Assembly: GCF_032773895.1 (NCBI RefSeq)
Contig: NZ_CP120416.1
Coordinates: 556,001 to 620,000 of the forward strand
DNA from: Teredinibacter sp. KSP-S5-2
Lineage (GTDB): Bacteria; Pseudomonadota; Gammaproteobacteria; Pseudomonadales; Cellvibrionaceae
Reading direction: 5' to 3'
Length of the DNA: 64,000 bases
Of the stretch, positions 53,600 to 63,263 are shown piece after piece; within the stretch, counting starts at the first letter, position 1; each line of letters opens with the position of its first letter. The notes under the pieces are model-generated. The model saw nothing but the letters and a program-made list of their open reading frames with translations. It was not told the origin of the DNA and ran no database searches. A program made the translations under genes and the position numbers.

Positions 53600-54865
53600 T
53601 CAGATATTTTTAATGCTTTGTAAACCGTAGTATGCGATATAGGCGTAGCATAAGGCCGGGAGCAGGAACGCCATTTGTATGCCAATCGAGTCGGCAAATA
53701 CACCAAATATTACTGGAATAATGGCACCACCCACTATCGCCATACATAAAATACCGGAACCGTGGCTGGTGTGTTCCCCAAGCCCAGACACCGCAATACT
53801 GAATATGGTTGGGAACATAATTGAATTACACAGGCCAACAAGCAGGATTGTCCACATAGCAAAACTACCTGAAGAGGTCGTGGTCATTAGCAGCAGGGCA
53901 ATGGCGGTAATACTGTTAAATGCCAGTGCATACGCAGGTTTTATTCTCAACATTACTGCCGCGCCAATGAATCGACCAATCATGGCAAACATCCAATATA
54001 GGGACACATAATAGCCCGCACTTTCTTCTGTCATTCCCGCAATGCTGTCCTGTGAGAAATAACTGACCAAAATACTGCCGATGCTAACTTCTGCTCCCAC
54101 GTAAACAAATATGCCGATGGTTCCGAGTCTAAGGTTCGGGAATTTCCATAGGGTTTCTTTAAAGTTTTGCAGCACGCCGGTGTGTGTTTTCTGCAGTGCA
54201 TGAGTGATTGCCGGGAGCTTAATAACGGCAAATATCACGGCCATAATGAATAGTGTTGCTGCCAGCATCAGGTAGGGGCCTTGTACGGCCTGTGCTTCCG
54301 ACGTTTTATAGGCTTCCAGTGCGGTACTGCTGAGTGCCGCAATTTCCTCGGGGGTTTTGTTGCCGTTTGCCAGAATCAAAAAACTGCCCAGAGCTGGGGC
54401 TATTGTTGTACCGAGTGAGTTAAACGATTGTGTCAGCACCAAGCGACTAGCAGACGTTTCGGGAGCGCCAAGGGTTGTGACATAAGGGTTGGCTGAGACC
54501 TGCAATACCGTGATGCCGGAGGCAAGGACAAACAGGGCTAACAAAAACACCCAGTATATTTCGCTGGATGCCGCGGGATAGAACAGCAGGCAGCCCAATG
54601 CCGCCACTGTGAGACCGCAGACAATCCCCCGTTGGTACCCGATGTGACTGATAAGCTGCCCGGCGGGTATGGAAACTACGAAGTAGGCGCTGAAGAAGCA
54701 AAATTGCACCAGCATAGCCTGGGTGTAATTGAGTTCGAATACCCCTTTCAGGTGAGGGATAAGTACATCATTCAAAGCGGTCAGGGCTCCCCACATAAAA
54801 AACAGGGCGGTAACGATGACTAAAGGAATGAGGTAGGGGTTGCGCTGTGGGGTCGTTGTATTCAT
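53600..54865 (-). CDS. GluP/FucP-type sugar:H+ symporter (MFS)
   Basis: 421 residues with 12 predicted helices. N-terminal FFMWGALTALNDVLIPHLK and SANPYVTTLG are signature blocks of the glucose/galactose GluP branch of FucP-like transporters. It imports a hexose, probably glucose released by the neighbouring GH3 enzyme. Divergent from the LacI gene over 117 bases with a palindromic operator. Confidence 0.87.
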   Translation of the reverse strand: MNTTTPQRNPYLIPLVIVTALFFMWGALTALNDVLIPHLKGVFELNYTQAMLVQFCFFSAYFVVSIPAGQLISHIGYQRGIVCGLTVAALGCLLFYPAASSEIYWVFLLALFVLASGITVLQVSANPYVTTLGAPETSASRLVLTQSFNSLGTTIAPALGSFLILANGNKTPEEIAALSSTALEAYKTSEAQAVQGPYLMLAATLFIMAVIFAVIKLPAITHALQKTHTGVLQNFKETLWKFPNLRLGTIGIFVYVGAEVSIGSILVSYFSQDSIAGMTEESAGYYVSLYWMFAMIGRFIGAAVMLRIKPAYALAFNSITAIALLLMTTTSSGSFAMWTILLVGLCNSIMFPTIFSIAVSGLGEHTSHGSGILCMAIVGGAIIPVIFGVFADSIGIQMAFLLPALCYAYIAYYGLQSIKNI

Positions 54866-54947
54866 GCCAGTTACTCACAAAAGAAAGGCCGGATCGGAGT
54901 CATGATGCTTGCTATGTCATTTGAATAAGAGTAGATTAATCTTGAAA

Positions 54948-54961
54948 TGACAGCGCTGTCA
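54948..54961. promoter_or_regulatory. LacI-family operator
   Basis: TGACAGCGCTGTCA, a perfect 14-bp palindrome with the central CG of LacI-family sites, between the divergent transporter and regulator starts. Likely bound by the protein from 54983. Confidence 0.85.
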
Positions 54962-54982
54962 ATTGTTCGTTTGAGGTGAAAT

Positions 54983-55999
54983 TTGTCCAGACCCACCATA
55001 GAAGACGTGGCCAAACTTGCCGGAGTCTCCATAAAAACGGTATCCCGCGTGGTCAACAACGAGACCGGCGTCCGTGAAACCACGCGAGAAAAAGTATCGG
55101 GTGCTATTGCCGAGCTTGGTTATAGCCCTAACCTGTCTGCCAGACGTTTGGCAGGAAAACGTTCTTTTCTTTTAGCTCTGCTCTATGACAACCCCAGCGC
55201 CAGTTATGTAACCAATGTGCAGGAAGGGGCTTTGTCTGTTTGTCGATCTTCCGGCTATGACCTGCTCATTCACCCCTGCGATTTCAGAGATGAAGCGCTT
55301 GAATACGACATCATCCGATTGGTCAAAGACAAAAATATTGACGGCCTGATTTTGACCCCGCCTTTATCGGACAAACAAAACCTGATTGATAGGTTAGAAG
55401 AGGCCTCGATTCAATTTGTCTTGATCGCACCGGCTTCTATTCGTCCGGGTCAAATATCTGTTCGGACAACGGACAAGCCCGCAGCTGAAGAACTGACTCA
55501 GAGCCTGATTGATAAGGGGCATCAACTGATTGGTTTTGTTACCGGGCTGGCGGACCATAAGGCGGTCGCACATCGTTATCAGGGCTACCTCAATGCGCTA
55601 TCGAAAAATGGCTTGTCGTCGAAGCTCGATTGGGTTGTTCAGGGGGATCTTTCATTTGAATCCGGTGTTGAGGCCGCGGCCCAGCTGTTAGCGCAGCCGA
55701 ACCCTGTCACCGCAATTTTTGCCAGCAACGATGATATGGCAGCAGGTGTTATTTTTTATGCACATCAGAACAAGGTTCGTGTGCCCGAAGATTTATCTGT
55801 TGTTGGCTTTGACGATATTCCATTGGCACAACGAATATGGCCGGCACTGACCACTATCAAGCAACCAATATTCGACATGGCGGAACAAGCGACTTTGCTA
55901 CTCTTAAAACAAATTCGTGGCGAGCCAATACAGCAACACCAAATTGTCATACCAACCAAAATAGTCCAACGAGACTCTGTGGGTGTTAAGGGTGAATAA
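54983..55999 (+). CDS. LacI-family transcriptional regulator
   Basis: 338 residues from TTG at 54983. N-terminal HTH: TIEDVAKLAGVSIKTVSRVV and ARRLAGKRS, then a periplasmic-binding-like core with FASNDDMAAG and GFDDIPLAQRIWPALTTIKQP. It probably represses the GluP-type transporter and the GH3 gene, responding to a sugar. The sugar-binding residues do not let me name the ligand. Genes are adjacent and co-oriented with GH3 (42 bases apart), so an operon is likely. Confidence 0.88.
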   Translation: MSRPTIEDVAKLAGVSIKTVSRVVNNETGVRETTREKVSGAIAELGYSPNLSARRLAGKRSFLLALLYDNPSASYVTNVQEGALSVCRSSGYDLLIHPCDFRDEALEYDIIRLVKDKNIDGLILTPPLSDKQNLIDRLEEASIQFVLIAPASIRPGQISVRTTDKPAAEELTQSLIDKGHQLIGFVTGLADHKAVAHRYQGYLNALSKNGLSSKLDWVVQGDLSFESGVEAAAQLLAQPNPVTAIFASNDDMAAGVIFYAHQNKVRVPEDLSVVGFDDIPLAQRIWPALTTIKQPIFDMAEQATLLLLKQIRGEPIQQHQIVIPTKIVQRDSVGVKGE

Positions 56000-56041
56000 C
56001 GCTTTGCACAAAACTGCAACAAACAGATAAGGCTTTTACTT

Positions 56042-58567
56042 ATGGAGACGATTAACAAATATTTTTTCCTCACTGTGATTGTTTTGGGGTTAATAGCCTG
56101 CGATCAGAAAACGGATAGTCAAGTGTCTGGCGTTGAATGGCCAAGTATTCAAAGCCCAATCGCCAAAGATAAAACTATTGAGAACCGCGTTACCGAGATG
56201 CTGGAGAAAATGACTCTGGAAGAAAAAGTGGGTCAGATGATGCAACCGGAAGTTCGGTATATAACTCCCGAGCAGGTGAAACAGTTTCACATCGGTTCGG
56301 TGTTGAATGGTGGAGGATCAATAGCAGGTAAAGATGGTTACGCAACTTTGGCTGAGTGGGTGCAAAGAGCCGATGACTATTATTATGCTTCTGTTGACGA
56401 CTCTGATGGTGCCGTGCCTATCCCTATATTTTGGGGGACAGATTCCATGCACGGCGCAAGTAATATTATTGGTGCGACGATTTTTCCTCACAATATCGGT
56501 TTGGGCGCAATGCGTAACCCTGAGCTGATGGAAAAAATTGGGCACGTTACTGCGATTGAAACCTTAACCTCGGGGGTGGATTGGCTTTTTGCGCCGACAG
56601 TTGCGGTAGTAAGAAATGATCGTTGGGGAAGAACCTATGAATCTTTTTCTGAAAATCCGGAAGTCGTAAAAAGTTATGCTGCTCCTGTGGTCAAGGGCAT
56701 TCAGGGGAAGGCTAACACTCCGAGCCTTTTTGCCGAGGACCGACTGCTTGCCAACGTAAAGCATTTTCTTGGTGATGGTGGCACACAATACGGCATCGAT
56801 CAGGGAAATACGATGGCCTCAGAAAAAGAGCTGCGTGATATTCACGGTCAAGGTTATTTCAGTGCCTTGGCCGAAGGTGCTCAAGTGGTGATGGCTTCCT
56901 TTAATAGTTGGAATGGCGAAAAAGTTCATGGCAATAAACACTTGCTTACAGACGTGTTAAAAAACCAAATGGGTTTTGACGGTTTTGTTGTTAGTGACTG
57001 GAATGGGCATGGGCAGGTAAAAGGGTGTAGCAACGAAAGCTGCCCTCAGGCGATAAATGCTGGAATTGATATGGTTATGGTGCCAAGTGATTGGCAGGCG
57101 TTAATTGCGAATACAATCGAATCGGTGAAGCAAGGTGATATTCCCATGAGTCGTATTGATGATGCGGTAACGCGAATTCTGCGGGTTAAAATGCGCATGG
57201 GGCTTTTTGATCGCGGCGCACCATCTCAAAGAAAGTTCAGTGGCAAATATGAATTTCTCGGAAGTGATGAACACCGTGCCGTCGCTCGTCAGTCTGTAAG
57301 AGAATCATTGGTGTTATTGAAAAATAATCAGAATATTCTTCCTTTATCTGCGAAACAAAAAGTATTGGTTGCTGGCCCGGCTGCGGATGATATTGGTTGG
57401 GCTTCGGGTGGCTGGACGGTAACTTGGCAGGGGGTGACTGACAGCAATAAAGATTTTCCCGATGGAACATCCATATATCAAGGTATTAAAGCGGTAGTTG
57501 AGCAAGCGGATGGACAGGTTGAATTAAATGAAGCTGGCAACTTCTCAGAAAAGCCGGATGTGGCCATTGTTGTCTATGGCGAAAAACCCTATGCCGAAAT
57601 GCAGGGAGATATTAAACACCTGGGGTATCAATCGAATGTCCACGTGGACTTGAAAATATTAAATAAATTGAAAGACCAAGGTATCCCGGTAGTTTCCGTG
57701 TTTCTTTCAGGTCGTCCACTATGGGTAAACAAAGAAATTAATGCATCCGATGCGTTTGTGGCTGCATGGTTGCCAGGCAGTGAAGGTCAGGGCGTGGCAG
57801 ATGTTTTGTTTAGTCGGGTAAATGGTGAAATGAATTACGACTTCTCTGGTAAGCTTTCGTTTTCCTGGCCGAAGTATCGCCATCAGGAAATATTAAACTG
57901 GGGAGACGAAAATTATGACCCGTTATTTGCTTATGGTTTTGGTCTGACGTATCAGGATAAGAATACCAATCTTGATCTTCTGCCTGAAGACGTTTCCTTC
58001 GATAAAGATGTCGCGCAACTGGAGCCAGTGGATATCTTTGTTGGTCGGCCAGTGGAACCCTGGCAAGCCTATATACAAGATAGCCAGGGTAAAATCAGCA
58101 TACGCAATATGTTGCCGGAACAATCCACTCATATTCAATCGTTCAGTGAGGATAAAACCACTCAGGGAGATTCTCGACGTGTTATTTGGCAGGGGGACGC
58201 ACTAGCGTCATTGATATTTGAATCGGAGCAATCGGTGAATCTTGCTCAGTATGTCAAACAGAATGCGGTATTATCCGCGGATGTGCGTGTGTTGACCAAA
58301 CCGGTTAAAGCCGTTTCTTTACAACTGGATTGTGGTGAAGGCTGCAAGAAAAGCGTTGACCTGACCGAAACTTTAAAACAAATCCCTGGCCATGTCTGGA
58401 CGCCGTTGTCTATCGAGCTCGACTGTTTGTCGTCCGAATCCAATGTGTTTGATCAAACTGAGGCGTTTGCGATATCAACCGAAGGCAGTATGGAACTGGT
58501 CGTCGCCAATCTTCGTGTGGAAATCTCGGATGATCAACGCGGCCGGATGAGTTGCGACGCCTTATAA
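56042..58567 (+). CDS. GH3 glucosidase lipoprotein (exo-beta-glucan hydrolase)
   Basis: 841 residues. Lipobox GLIAC with Cys20 predicts an outer-membrane or periplasmic lipoprotein. GH3 N-terminal barrel with FVVSDWNGHGQ (nucleophile Asp near 319) and GTDSMHGAS, then the alpha/beta sandwich domain, and a C-terminal beta domain (ExoP-like, galactose-binding style, about 640-840). It removes glucose from cello- or laminari-oligosaccharides. Together with the transporter and LacI gene it makes a small beta-glucan locus; whether the substrate is beta-1,4 or beta-1,3 is open. Confidence 0.88.
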   Translation: METINKYFFLTVIVLGLIACDQKTDSQVSGVEWPSIQSPIAKDKTIENRVTEMLEKMTLEEKVGQMMQPEVRYITPEQVKQFHIGSVLNGGGSIAGKDGYATLAEWVQRADDYYYASVDDSDGAVPIPIFWGTDSMHGASNIIGATIFPHNIGLGAMRNPELMEKIGHVTAIETLTSGVDWLFAPTVAVVRNDRWGRTYESFSENPEVVKSYAAPVVKGIQGKANTPSLFAEDRLLANVKHFLGDGGTQYGIDQGNTMASEKELRDIHGQGYFSALAEGAQVVMASFNSWNGEKVHGNKHLLTDVLKNQMGFDGFVVSDWNGHGQVKGCSNESCPQAINAGIDMVMVPSDWQALIANTIESVKQGDIPMSRIDDAVTRILRVKMRMGLFDRGAPSQRKFSGKYEFLGSDEHRAVARQSVRESLVLLKNNQNILPLSAKQKVLVAGPAADDIGWASGGWTVTWQGVTDSNKDFPDGTSIYQGIKAVVEQADGQVELNEAGNFSEKPDVAIVVYGEKPYAEMQGDIKHLGYQSNVHVDLKILNKLKDQGIPVVSVFLSGRPLWVNKEINASDAFVAAWLPGSEGQGVADVLFSRVNGEMNYDFSGKLSFSWPKYRHQEILNWGDENYDPLFAYGFGLTYQDKNTNLDLLPEDVSFDKDVAQLEPVDIFVGRPVEPWQAYIQDSQGKISIRNMLPEQSTHIQSFSEDKTTQGDSRRVIWQGDALASLIFESEQSVNLAQYVKQNAVLSADVRVLTKPVKAVSLQLDCGEGCKKSVDLTETLKQIPGHVWTPLSIELDCLSSESNVFDQTEAFAISTEGSMELVVANLRVEISDDQRGRMSCDAL

Positions 58568-58584
58568 TCTATTGTCACTAATTC

Positions 58585-58630
58585 AACCGAAAAGGGGTAT
58601 CAATTAGGTATATCCTTTTCGGTTTATTTC
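58585..58630 (+). terminator. Terminator of the GH3 gene
   Basis: AACCGAAAAGG and CCTTTTCGGTT form an 11-pair stem followed by TATTTC, 18 bases after the stop. Confidence 0.8.
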
Positions 58631-58731
58631 GTTGTTATTCGTTGGTTTGTAGTATGCTTTATTGAACTCTTGGTCATTGACATGGGTCTTAGCCGAGTTG
58701 TCACAATATTTATGACCTGTACTGGATACCG

Positions 58732-59295
58732 ATGATTGAATTCCTGCAGCAATATGCTTCTAGCCCGGTTCTTCTTGCCATGGCATTAATTGTCGTTTCC
58801 TGGATATGGGAAGATGCTTCGGTTGTTTCTGGTGCCCTGTTTGCGGCCGATGAATTAATCTCTGTTCCGGTAGCCGCTTTCTCTGTTTTTGTTGGTATCG
58901 CCTCTGGCGACCTGGCGTTATATTATTTGGGACGATTGGCTCAGCGTTGGAGAGGACTGCGTTTTCGCCTGTTAAAAAATCCATATTGCCGTGTGCTGAA
59001 TCGTCGATTTAGGGCTCGCTTGTTATCCAATATTTTTATTATCCGTTTTATTCCTGGTTTGAGAACTCTCGGTTTCACCCTATGTGGTTTATGGCGGGTT
59101 CCTCAAATTCAGTTTATTACTGCCATGGGCGTCGCCGGTATACTGTGGGTGGCTATTGTTTTTTCCGGGGTATACAGTTTGGGAGTGAGTCGTCTTTTTG
59201 TTGATTCATCCTGGAAATATTCGCTGCTAGCCGTTGCCTTGCTTTTACTGTTGGTAAATAATTATTTTGCCTCTCGCAAATTTACCACCAAATAA
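58732..59295 (+). CDS. DedA-family membrane protein
   Basis: 187 residues with about five hydrophobic segments. The DedA/VTT-type core is seen: SIWEDASVV-like WIWEDASVVSGAL near 22-34 and ARLLSNIFIIRFIPGLRTLG near 101-120 (basic Arg next to FIPG). DedA proteins act in phospholipid flipping and envelope maintenance. Its end is 25 bases before the ATP-grasp start, so the two are probably co-transcribed. Confidence 0.8.
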   Translation: MIEFLQQYASSPVLLAMALIVVSWIWEDASVVSGALFAADELISVPVAAFSVFVGIASGDLALYYLGRLAQRWRGLRFRLLKNPYCRVLNRRFRARLLSNIFIIRFIPGLRTLGFTLCGLWRVPQIQFITAMGVAGILWVAIVFSGVYSLGVSRLFVDSSWKYSLLAVALLLLLVNNYFASRKFTTK

Positions 59296-59320
59296 TTACA
59301 AATCTTTTTCTGATACATTC

Positions 59321-60430
59321 ATGCCTAATCAAACATCCGTTAATGAAGGTTTGCCCCCTCTTGATTTGGAGGATAGGCCGGTTTCCTTTTTTGAATTTTG
59401 GCCAGCCTGGTTCTTTTATATACCAGTTGTGTTTTATTGGTTATGGTTATCGATTCGTTATCGAAGTTTTGGTTTGCCGATGCTTGCCAACCCCGAGATT
59501 GAGTTAGGTGGCATGGTAGGAGAGTCCAAAAGTGCAATTTTGCATTTGGCCGGGGAGTATGCTGCGAAATACATATTACGAGCTGTCACCTTTGTCAAAG
59601 ATCCGGCTCTTTCATTGTCTGCTCTGTCGCAATCGGTCATAGAGTTGGCTGAGCAATCCAATATCAATATGCCGTTTGTGATAAAACCTGATAAAGGTTG
59701 TCGGGGAACCGGGGTACGTGTTATTCGATCCATAGAACAACTGAATACATATTTGCATGCGTTTCCAGATGGTCAGCGGTGTATGGTGCAGACTCTCGCT
59801 CCTTACTCTGCAGAAGCGGGAGTATTTTATGAGCGCATGCCGGGGGAAACTCAGGGAAGAATAACGTCATTAACATTAAAATATGTTGCGACTGTAAAAG
59901 GTGATGGGGCGACAAATTTACAAACATTGATTGCCAGAGATCCGCGGGCGAGCAAGTTATATGGGGTGTATGTTTCTCGAAATGCGCATCGGTTAACTTG
60001 GGTGCCAAAAAAAGGCGAAGACGTTGCACTTACCTTTGCTGGAAGCCATGCAAGAGGTGCTATCTTTCGCAATGGTTGGCAACACATCACGCCAAAGCTG
60101 GAAGCCGCAATCGACAGGGTATTACAGGATGTAAGAGGTTTTCACTACGGCCGTCTGGATATTAAATTCGAGAGCACAGAAAAGCTTGAGCATGGAGAGG
60201 CGTTTACCATTATCGAGATTAACGGCGCGAGTAGTGAAGCTGTCCACATTTGGGATTCAAGAGCACATCTGTGGGAAGCTTTTGGTTCGCTCTTTCGTCA
60301 GTATCGTATACTTTTCCAAATGGGGGACCGATTGCGGGCGCAAGGTTATCAACCTCCACCTGCTACCACCTTGATAAAAGTGTGGTTGCGTGAGCTAAAG
60401 TTATCTAAGCACTACCCTGAATCTAATTAA
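59321..60430 (+). CDS. Membrane-anchored ATP-grasp ligase-like protein
   Basis: 369 residues from ATG at 59321; a TTG earlier inside dedA is unlikely. After a hydrophobic segment (WPAWFFYIPVVFYWLWLSIR) comes a GGMVGESK stretch and an ATP-grasp domain: FVIKPDKGCRGTGVRVI (ATP-binding lysine and Gly loop), then FHYGRLDIKF and IIEINGASSEAVH with the Mg-binding Asp/Glu/Asn. It should make an amide or ester bond on an envelope substrate. The substrate is unknown. Confidence 0.75.
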   Translation: MPNQTSVNEGLPPLDLEDRPVSFFEFWPAWFFYIPVVFYWLWLSIRYRSFGLPMLANPEIELGGMVGESKSAILHLAGEYAAKYILRAVTFVKDPALSLSALSQSVIELAEQSNINMPFVIKPDKGCRGTGVRVIRSIEQLNTYLHAFPDGQRCMVQTLAPYSAEAGVFYERMPGETQGRITSLTLKYVATVKGDGATNLQTLIARDPRASKLYGVYVSRNAHRLTWVPKKGEDVALTFAGSHARGAIFRNGWQHITPKLEAAIDRVLQDVRGFHYGRLDIKFESTEKLEHGEAFTIIEINGASSEAVHIWDSRAHLWEAFGSLFRQYRILFQMGDRLRAQGYQPPPATTLIKVWLRELKLSKHYPESN

Positions 60431-60508
60431 GTTGGATGTAACAGATACTCAGGCGTAACTATTCAGTTTTGTCGTGGTCGAAGCTGAACACGTTTTTGAG
60501 GGGTGAAT

Positions 60509-60961
60509 ATGGAATTTATTAAGCAGCGTTACCCATTATTGTTGAGTATATGGATTGCATTTGTCTTTGTGCAATCGTTGTTCTTTAAATTTACCGGCGC
60601 CCCCGAAACAGAACATATTTTTGGCGTATTGGCAGACCTGTTTGGTGTGGCAGGCATTAATCCCTATGGTGCATATGTTGTTGGTAGCCTGGAGCTTATT
60701 GCTTCAATTTTGTTGTTCACTCGTTGGTGGGCCTGGGGAGCGCTGCTTGCGTTTGAAATTATGTCTGGAGCGATTGTTTTCCACCTTTTTACACCACTAG
60801 GTATTGTGATGCCCGCTTTTGATTCCCTAGGTGTGGTGATCGGAGATGATGGTGGAACGTTGTTTGTCATGGCATGTTTAACTTGGCTGAGTTCTGTAGC
60901 CCTGGTTGTAAAAGATGTGACAGCAAAAGAAAGTGGCTTGAGAGCCTTTATTAAAAAATAA
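60509..60961 (+). CDS. DoxX-like membrane protein
   Basis: 150 residues from ATG at 60509, with GAGGGG upstream. Four helices with the DoxX/DoxD pattern (FVQSLFFKFTGAPET near the start, ELIASILLFTRWWAWGALL, ending in a helix then TAKESGLRAFIKK). The role is uncertain; the family includes thiosulfate:quinone oxidoreductase subunits and stress proteins. Confidence 0.7.
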   Translation: MEFIKQRYPLLLSIWIAFVFVQSLFFKFTGAPETEHIFGVLADLFGVAGINPYGAYVVGSLELIASILLFTRWWAWGALLAFEIMSGAIVFHLFTPLGIVMPAFDSLGVVIGDDGGTLFVMACLTWLSSVALVVKDVTAKESGLRAFIKK

Positions 60962-60978
60962 ATACGTTGACTTACTGA

Positions 60979-61542
60979 ATGAATATCACTTCTCTCGAAT
61001 CGGTTATCGAAAGCAATATTGAAGCTTTAGCACAAGGTGCAGAGCTTGTATCGTCATTAACCGACGAGCAATATACTCATATTGTGAAGGACTATGCACA
61101 TAGCTGCATTGGCGAACATTTTCGCCATATTATCGACTTATTTCTTGCTGTGACGGGGGGGTATCCCAATCGCCTGGTTAATTATGATTTGAGACGAAGA
61201 GGCGCTCAGGTTGAGCGTTGCCGACAGACTGCGTTAACGGAATTGGCTGAAATACAGCAATGGCTATGTCAATTTCTTGATCAGTACCAGCGGGATAATA
61301 TGAAAAGTGATGATTTGAATGTGGAAGTCATCTCAGAAGTTTCTCTTGTTAAAACGGATTCTGTGTCGGTTCAATCGAGCTACACTCGTGAGCTTATTTT
61401 TGCCGGTAGCCATGCAGTTCATCATTATGCATTAATAGCAATCTTGGCTAAGCTTCAAGGAGTCAAGGTAAAGGATTCTTTTGGAATTGCGCCTACAACG
61501 GCGAGTTACCTGAGGAACGCACCTGAGCACGTTCAAAAATAA
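60979..61542 (+). CDS. DinB-like protein
   Basis: 187 residues, starting 17 bases after the DoxX-like gene. A four-helix bundle is likely, with three metal-binding His in family spacing: EHFRHIIDLF near 47-56 and SHAVHHYALIA near 146-156. DinB-type proteins bind a divalent metal and take part in thiol or detoxification chemistry. No substrate can be named. Confidence 0.68.
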   Translation: MNITSLESVIESNIEALAQGAELVSSLTDEQYTHIVKDYAHSCIGEHFRHIIDLFLAVTGGYPNRLVNYDLRRRGAQVERCRQTALTELAEIQQWLCQFLDQYQRDNMKSDDLNVEVISEVSLVKTDSVSVQSSYTRELIFAGSHAVHHYALIAILAKLQGVKVKDSFGIAPTTASYLRNAPEHVQK

Positions 61543-61577
61543 TCTGTTTAGGGTAAGGTTTTACTTCTAATAATTCT

Positions 61578-62315
61578 ATGTGCACAATCAGTTGGCAATA
61601 TTCATCGAATGGCTACTCACTGTTTTTTAACAGGGACGAACAAAAAACACGATTAAAAGCCATCCCTCCACAACATCTTACCGTGGATGGGATTTCCTAT
61701 ATCGCGCCGATAGACCCGGAAGGTAAAGGCACTTGGGTTGCCGTGAATGAATATGGTTTTGGTTTTGCTTTGCTGAATTTCTATCAAGGGCATTTTCCTA
61801 AAGGAACCTTGTTCTCGCGGGGGCAAATTGTGAACGGTTTGGCGGGCAAAAAGAATTGGGCGGATATTGAAAATTTTTTTACTAATCTGCGTTTACAGCG
61901 CTATGCACCTTTTTCCCTGTTGGTATTTATTCCTCCGACGTTAGCGATAAAAGATAAAGTGGAGATGATTCGTTGGAATGGTCGCGAGTTGCTTTATCTC
62001 AGTCAATCTTCGCCCTTGATTTCATCGGCCTTCAAATTCGAAGAAGTGTATACATCGAGAATGAATTGTTATTGGGACCTTTGTCGTCATGGCAAGCCGA
62101 TAACCAATGAACAGTTAGTGGCGTTTCATGCGGGGCATAAGCCTGCAAAGTCGGCTTATTCTGTTTGCATGCATAGAGAAGATGCAGAGACGGTGAGTTT
62201 TACTCGAGTCAATGTTTCTGAGCATGAAGTGGAGCTCAACTACCACGATGGTTCGCCATGCCATACAACGTGTACCCACTCACTAAAATTAAAGCGTGTG
62301 AATAAACGTTTTTAA
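61578..62315 (+). CDS. NRDE/TANGO2-family protein
   Basis: 245 residues starting MCTISW with NRDE at about 19-22 (FFNRDEQKTRLK) and GKGTWVAVNEYGFGFALLN, the signature of this family (Ntn-hydrolase-like fold, Cys2 as likely nucleophile). Its biological role in bacteria is not settled. It may share an operon with the three genes before it. Confidence 0.8.
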   Translation: MCTISWQYSSNGYSLFFNRDEQKTRLKAIPPQHLTVDGISYIAPIDPEGKGTWVAVNEYGFGFALLNFYQGHFPKGTLFSRGQIVNGLAGKKNWADIENFFTNLRLQRYAPFSLLVFIPPTLAIKDKVEMIRWNGRELLYLSQSSPLISSAFKFEEVYTSRMNCYWDLCRHGKPITNEQLVAFHAGHKPAKSAYSVCMHREDAETVSFTRVNVSEHEVELNYHDGSPCHTTCTHSLKLKRVNKRF

Positions 62316-62328
62316 TATTCGGGACATT

Positions 62329-63174
62329 TTACTTTAACGAAATGATGGCACCTTTACCCAAGCCTTCATAGGCTTTTACGGTAATAGTCTCTCCAGGGGC
62401 GTTTGTTTTAATTTTTGATGCAATATGTTGCGCAATGTATTCTACTGTTGAATCTGTATCAATGAGGTAGCAGGTGTCTTTGGGTATTTCGAGAGAAAAG
62501 TTACCCTGTTCTGCCTGGTACTCAAAAGCAAAGTGACTTTCTTTTTCTGCAACCAAATCTTCCTTAGTCGCAATATAAATATCTTCAAAGGTTTTTGCCC
62601 ATTCTTGCATATCGTCAGTAGAAAGTATGTCGTTACGCCAGATTTCAATCTTTGATCTGTGCCCGTGAGCAATACGTTGGCAGTTGCCGGCGTGTTTTTT
62701 CAGGCCGTGACTGTAGTGATAAAAAGGTGTGTCAATTGCTTCGCATATAAATTGAATGCTAAAACTTTCAATGCTTTCGGGAAACTGTGGCAGGAGAACA
62801 GATTGGCACCATTGGGCTACAGACTCCAGAGTAATTTCTTCAGCTTCAATCAGTGTAATAGCTTGTTCTGGAGACGTACAGGCAAGGTGTTTTTCCTGTG
62901 TCTGGCCAAATTTCCAGAGCACTTCATGGCTGCCATTTTCCGATTTGAGGGTGAGGTTTTGAGCCTTGCCAGGCACAAGCAATCTGTGGTCTAACTCGGT
63001 ATTTAGCCAATCACGGATTCTTTTCTTAACCACGCCAAAATCACAGACCATTCCCTGTTCGTCCAGTTTACCTTGTAGCTCAACGCTGGCGAGCCAGGTT
63101 TCTCCCAATAGTCCTCGTACTGGGTGCAGGTAACTGAAATCGATGTTGATCAGGTTGTCCACAAACAAGCGCAT
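62329..63174 (-). CDS. 6-carboxytetrahydropterin synthase-like protein, duplicated domain
   Basis: 281 residues, ATG at 63174. It contains two PTPS/QueD-like units: the first (about 1-120) has GMVCDFGVVKKRIRDWLNTE and LDHRLLV; the second (about 150-281) has HAGNCQRIAHGHRSKIEIW with the metal-binding His and Cys and TVEYIAQHIASKI near the end. A typical QueD is about 120 residues, so this is double length, with motifs split between halves. QueD acts in queuosine precursor synthesis, but the exact function here is uncertain. Confidence 0.7.
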   Translation of the reverse strand: MRLFVDNLINIDFSYLHPVRGLLGETWLASVELQGKLDEQGMVCDFGVVKKRIRDWLNTELDHRLLVPGKAQNLTLKSENGSHEVLWKFGQTQEKHLACTSPEQAITLIEAEEITLESVAQWCQSVLLPQFPESIESFSIQFICEAIDTPFYHYSHGLKKHAGNCQRIAHGHRSKIEIWRNDILSTDDMQEWAKTFEDIYIATKEDLVAEKESHFAFEYQAEQGNFSLEIPKDTCYLIDTDSTVEYIAQHIASKIKTNAPGETITVKAYEGLGKGAIISLK

Positions 63175-63263
63175 GGAGAAAGTTCTCTGTGAAGGTGAAT
63201 TAAAATCGCGCTATCTTACCTCATGCAAACGATGAATGTTGTGTTTTCTCAAAGAGGGCTGCT

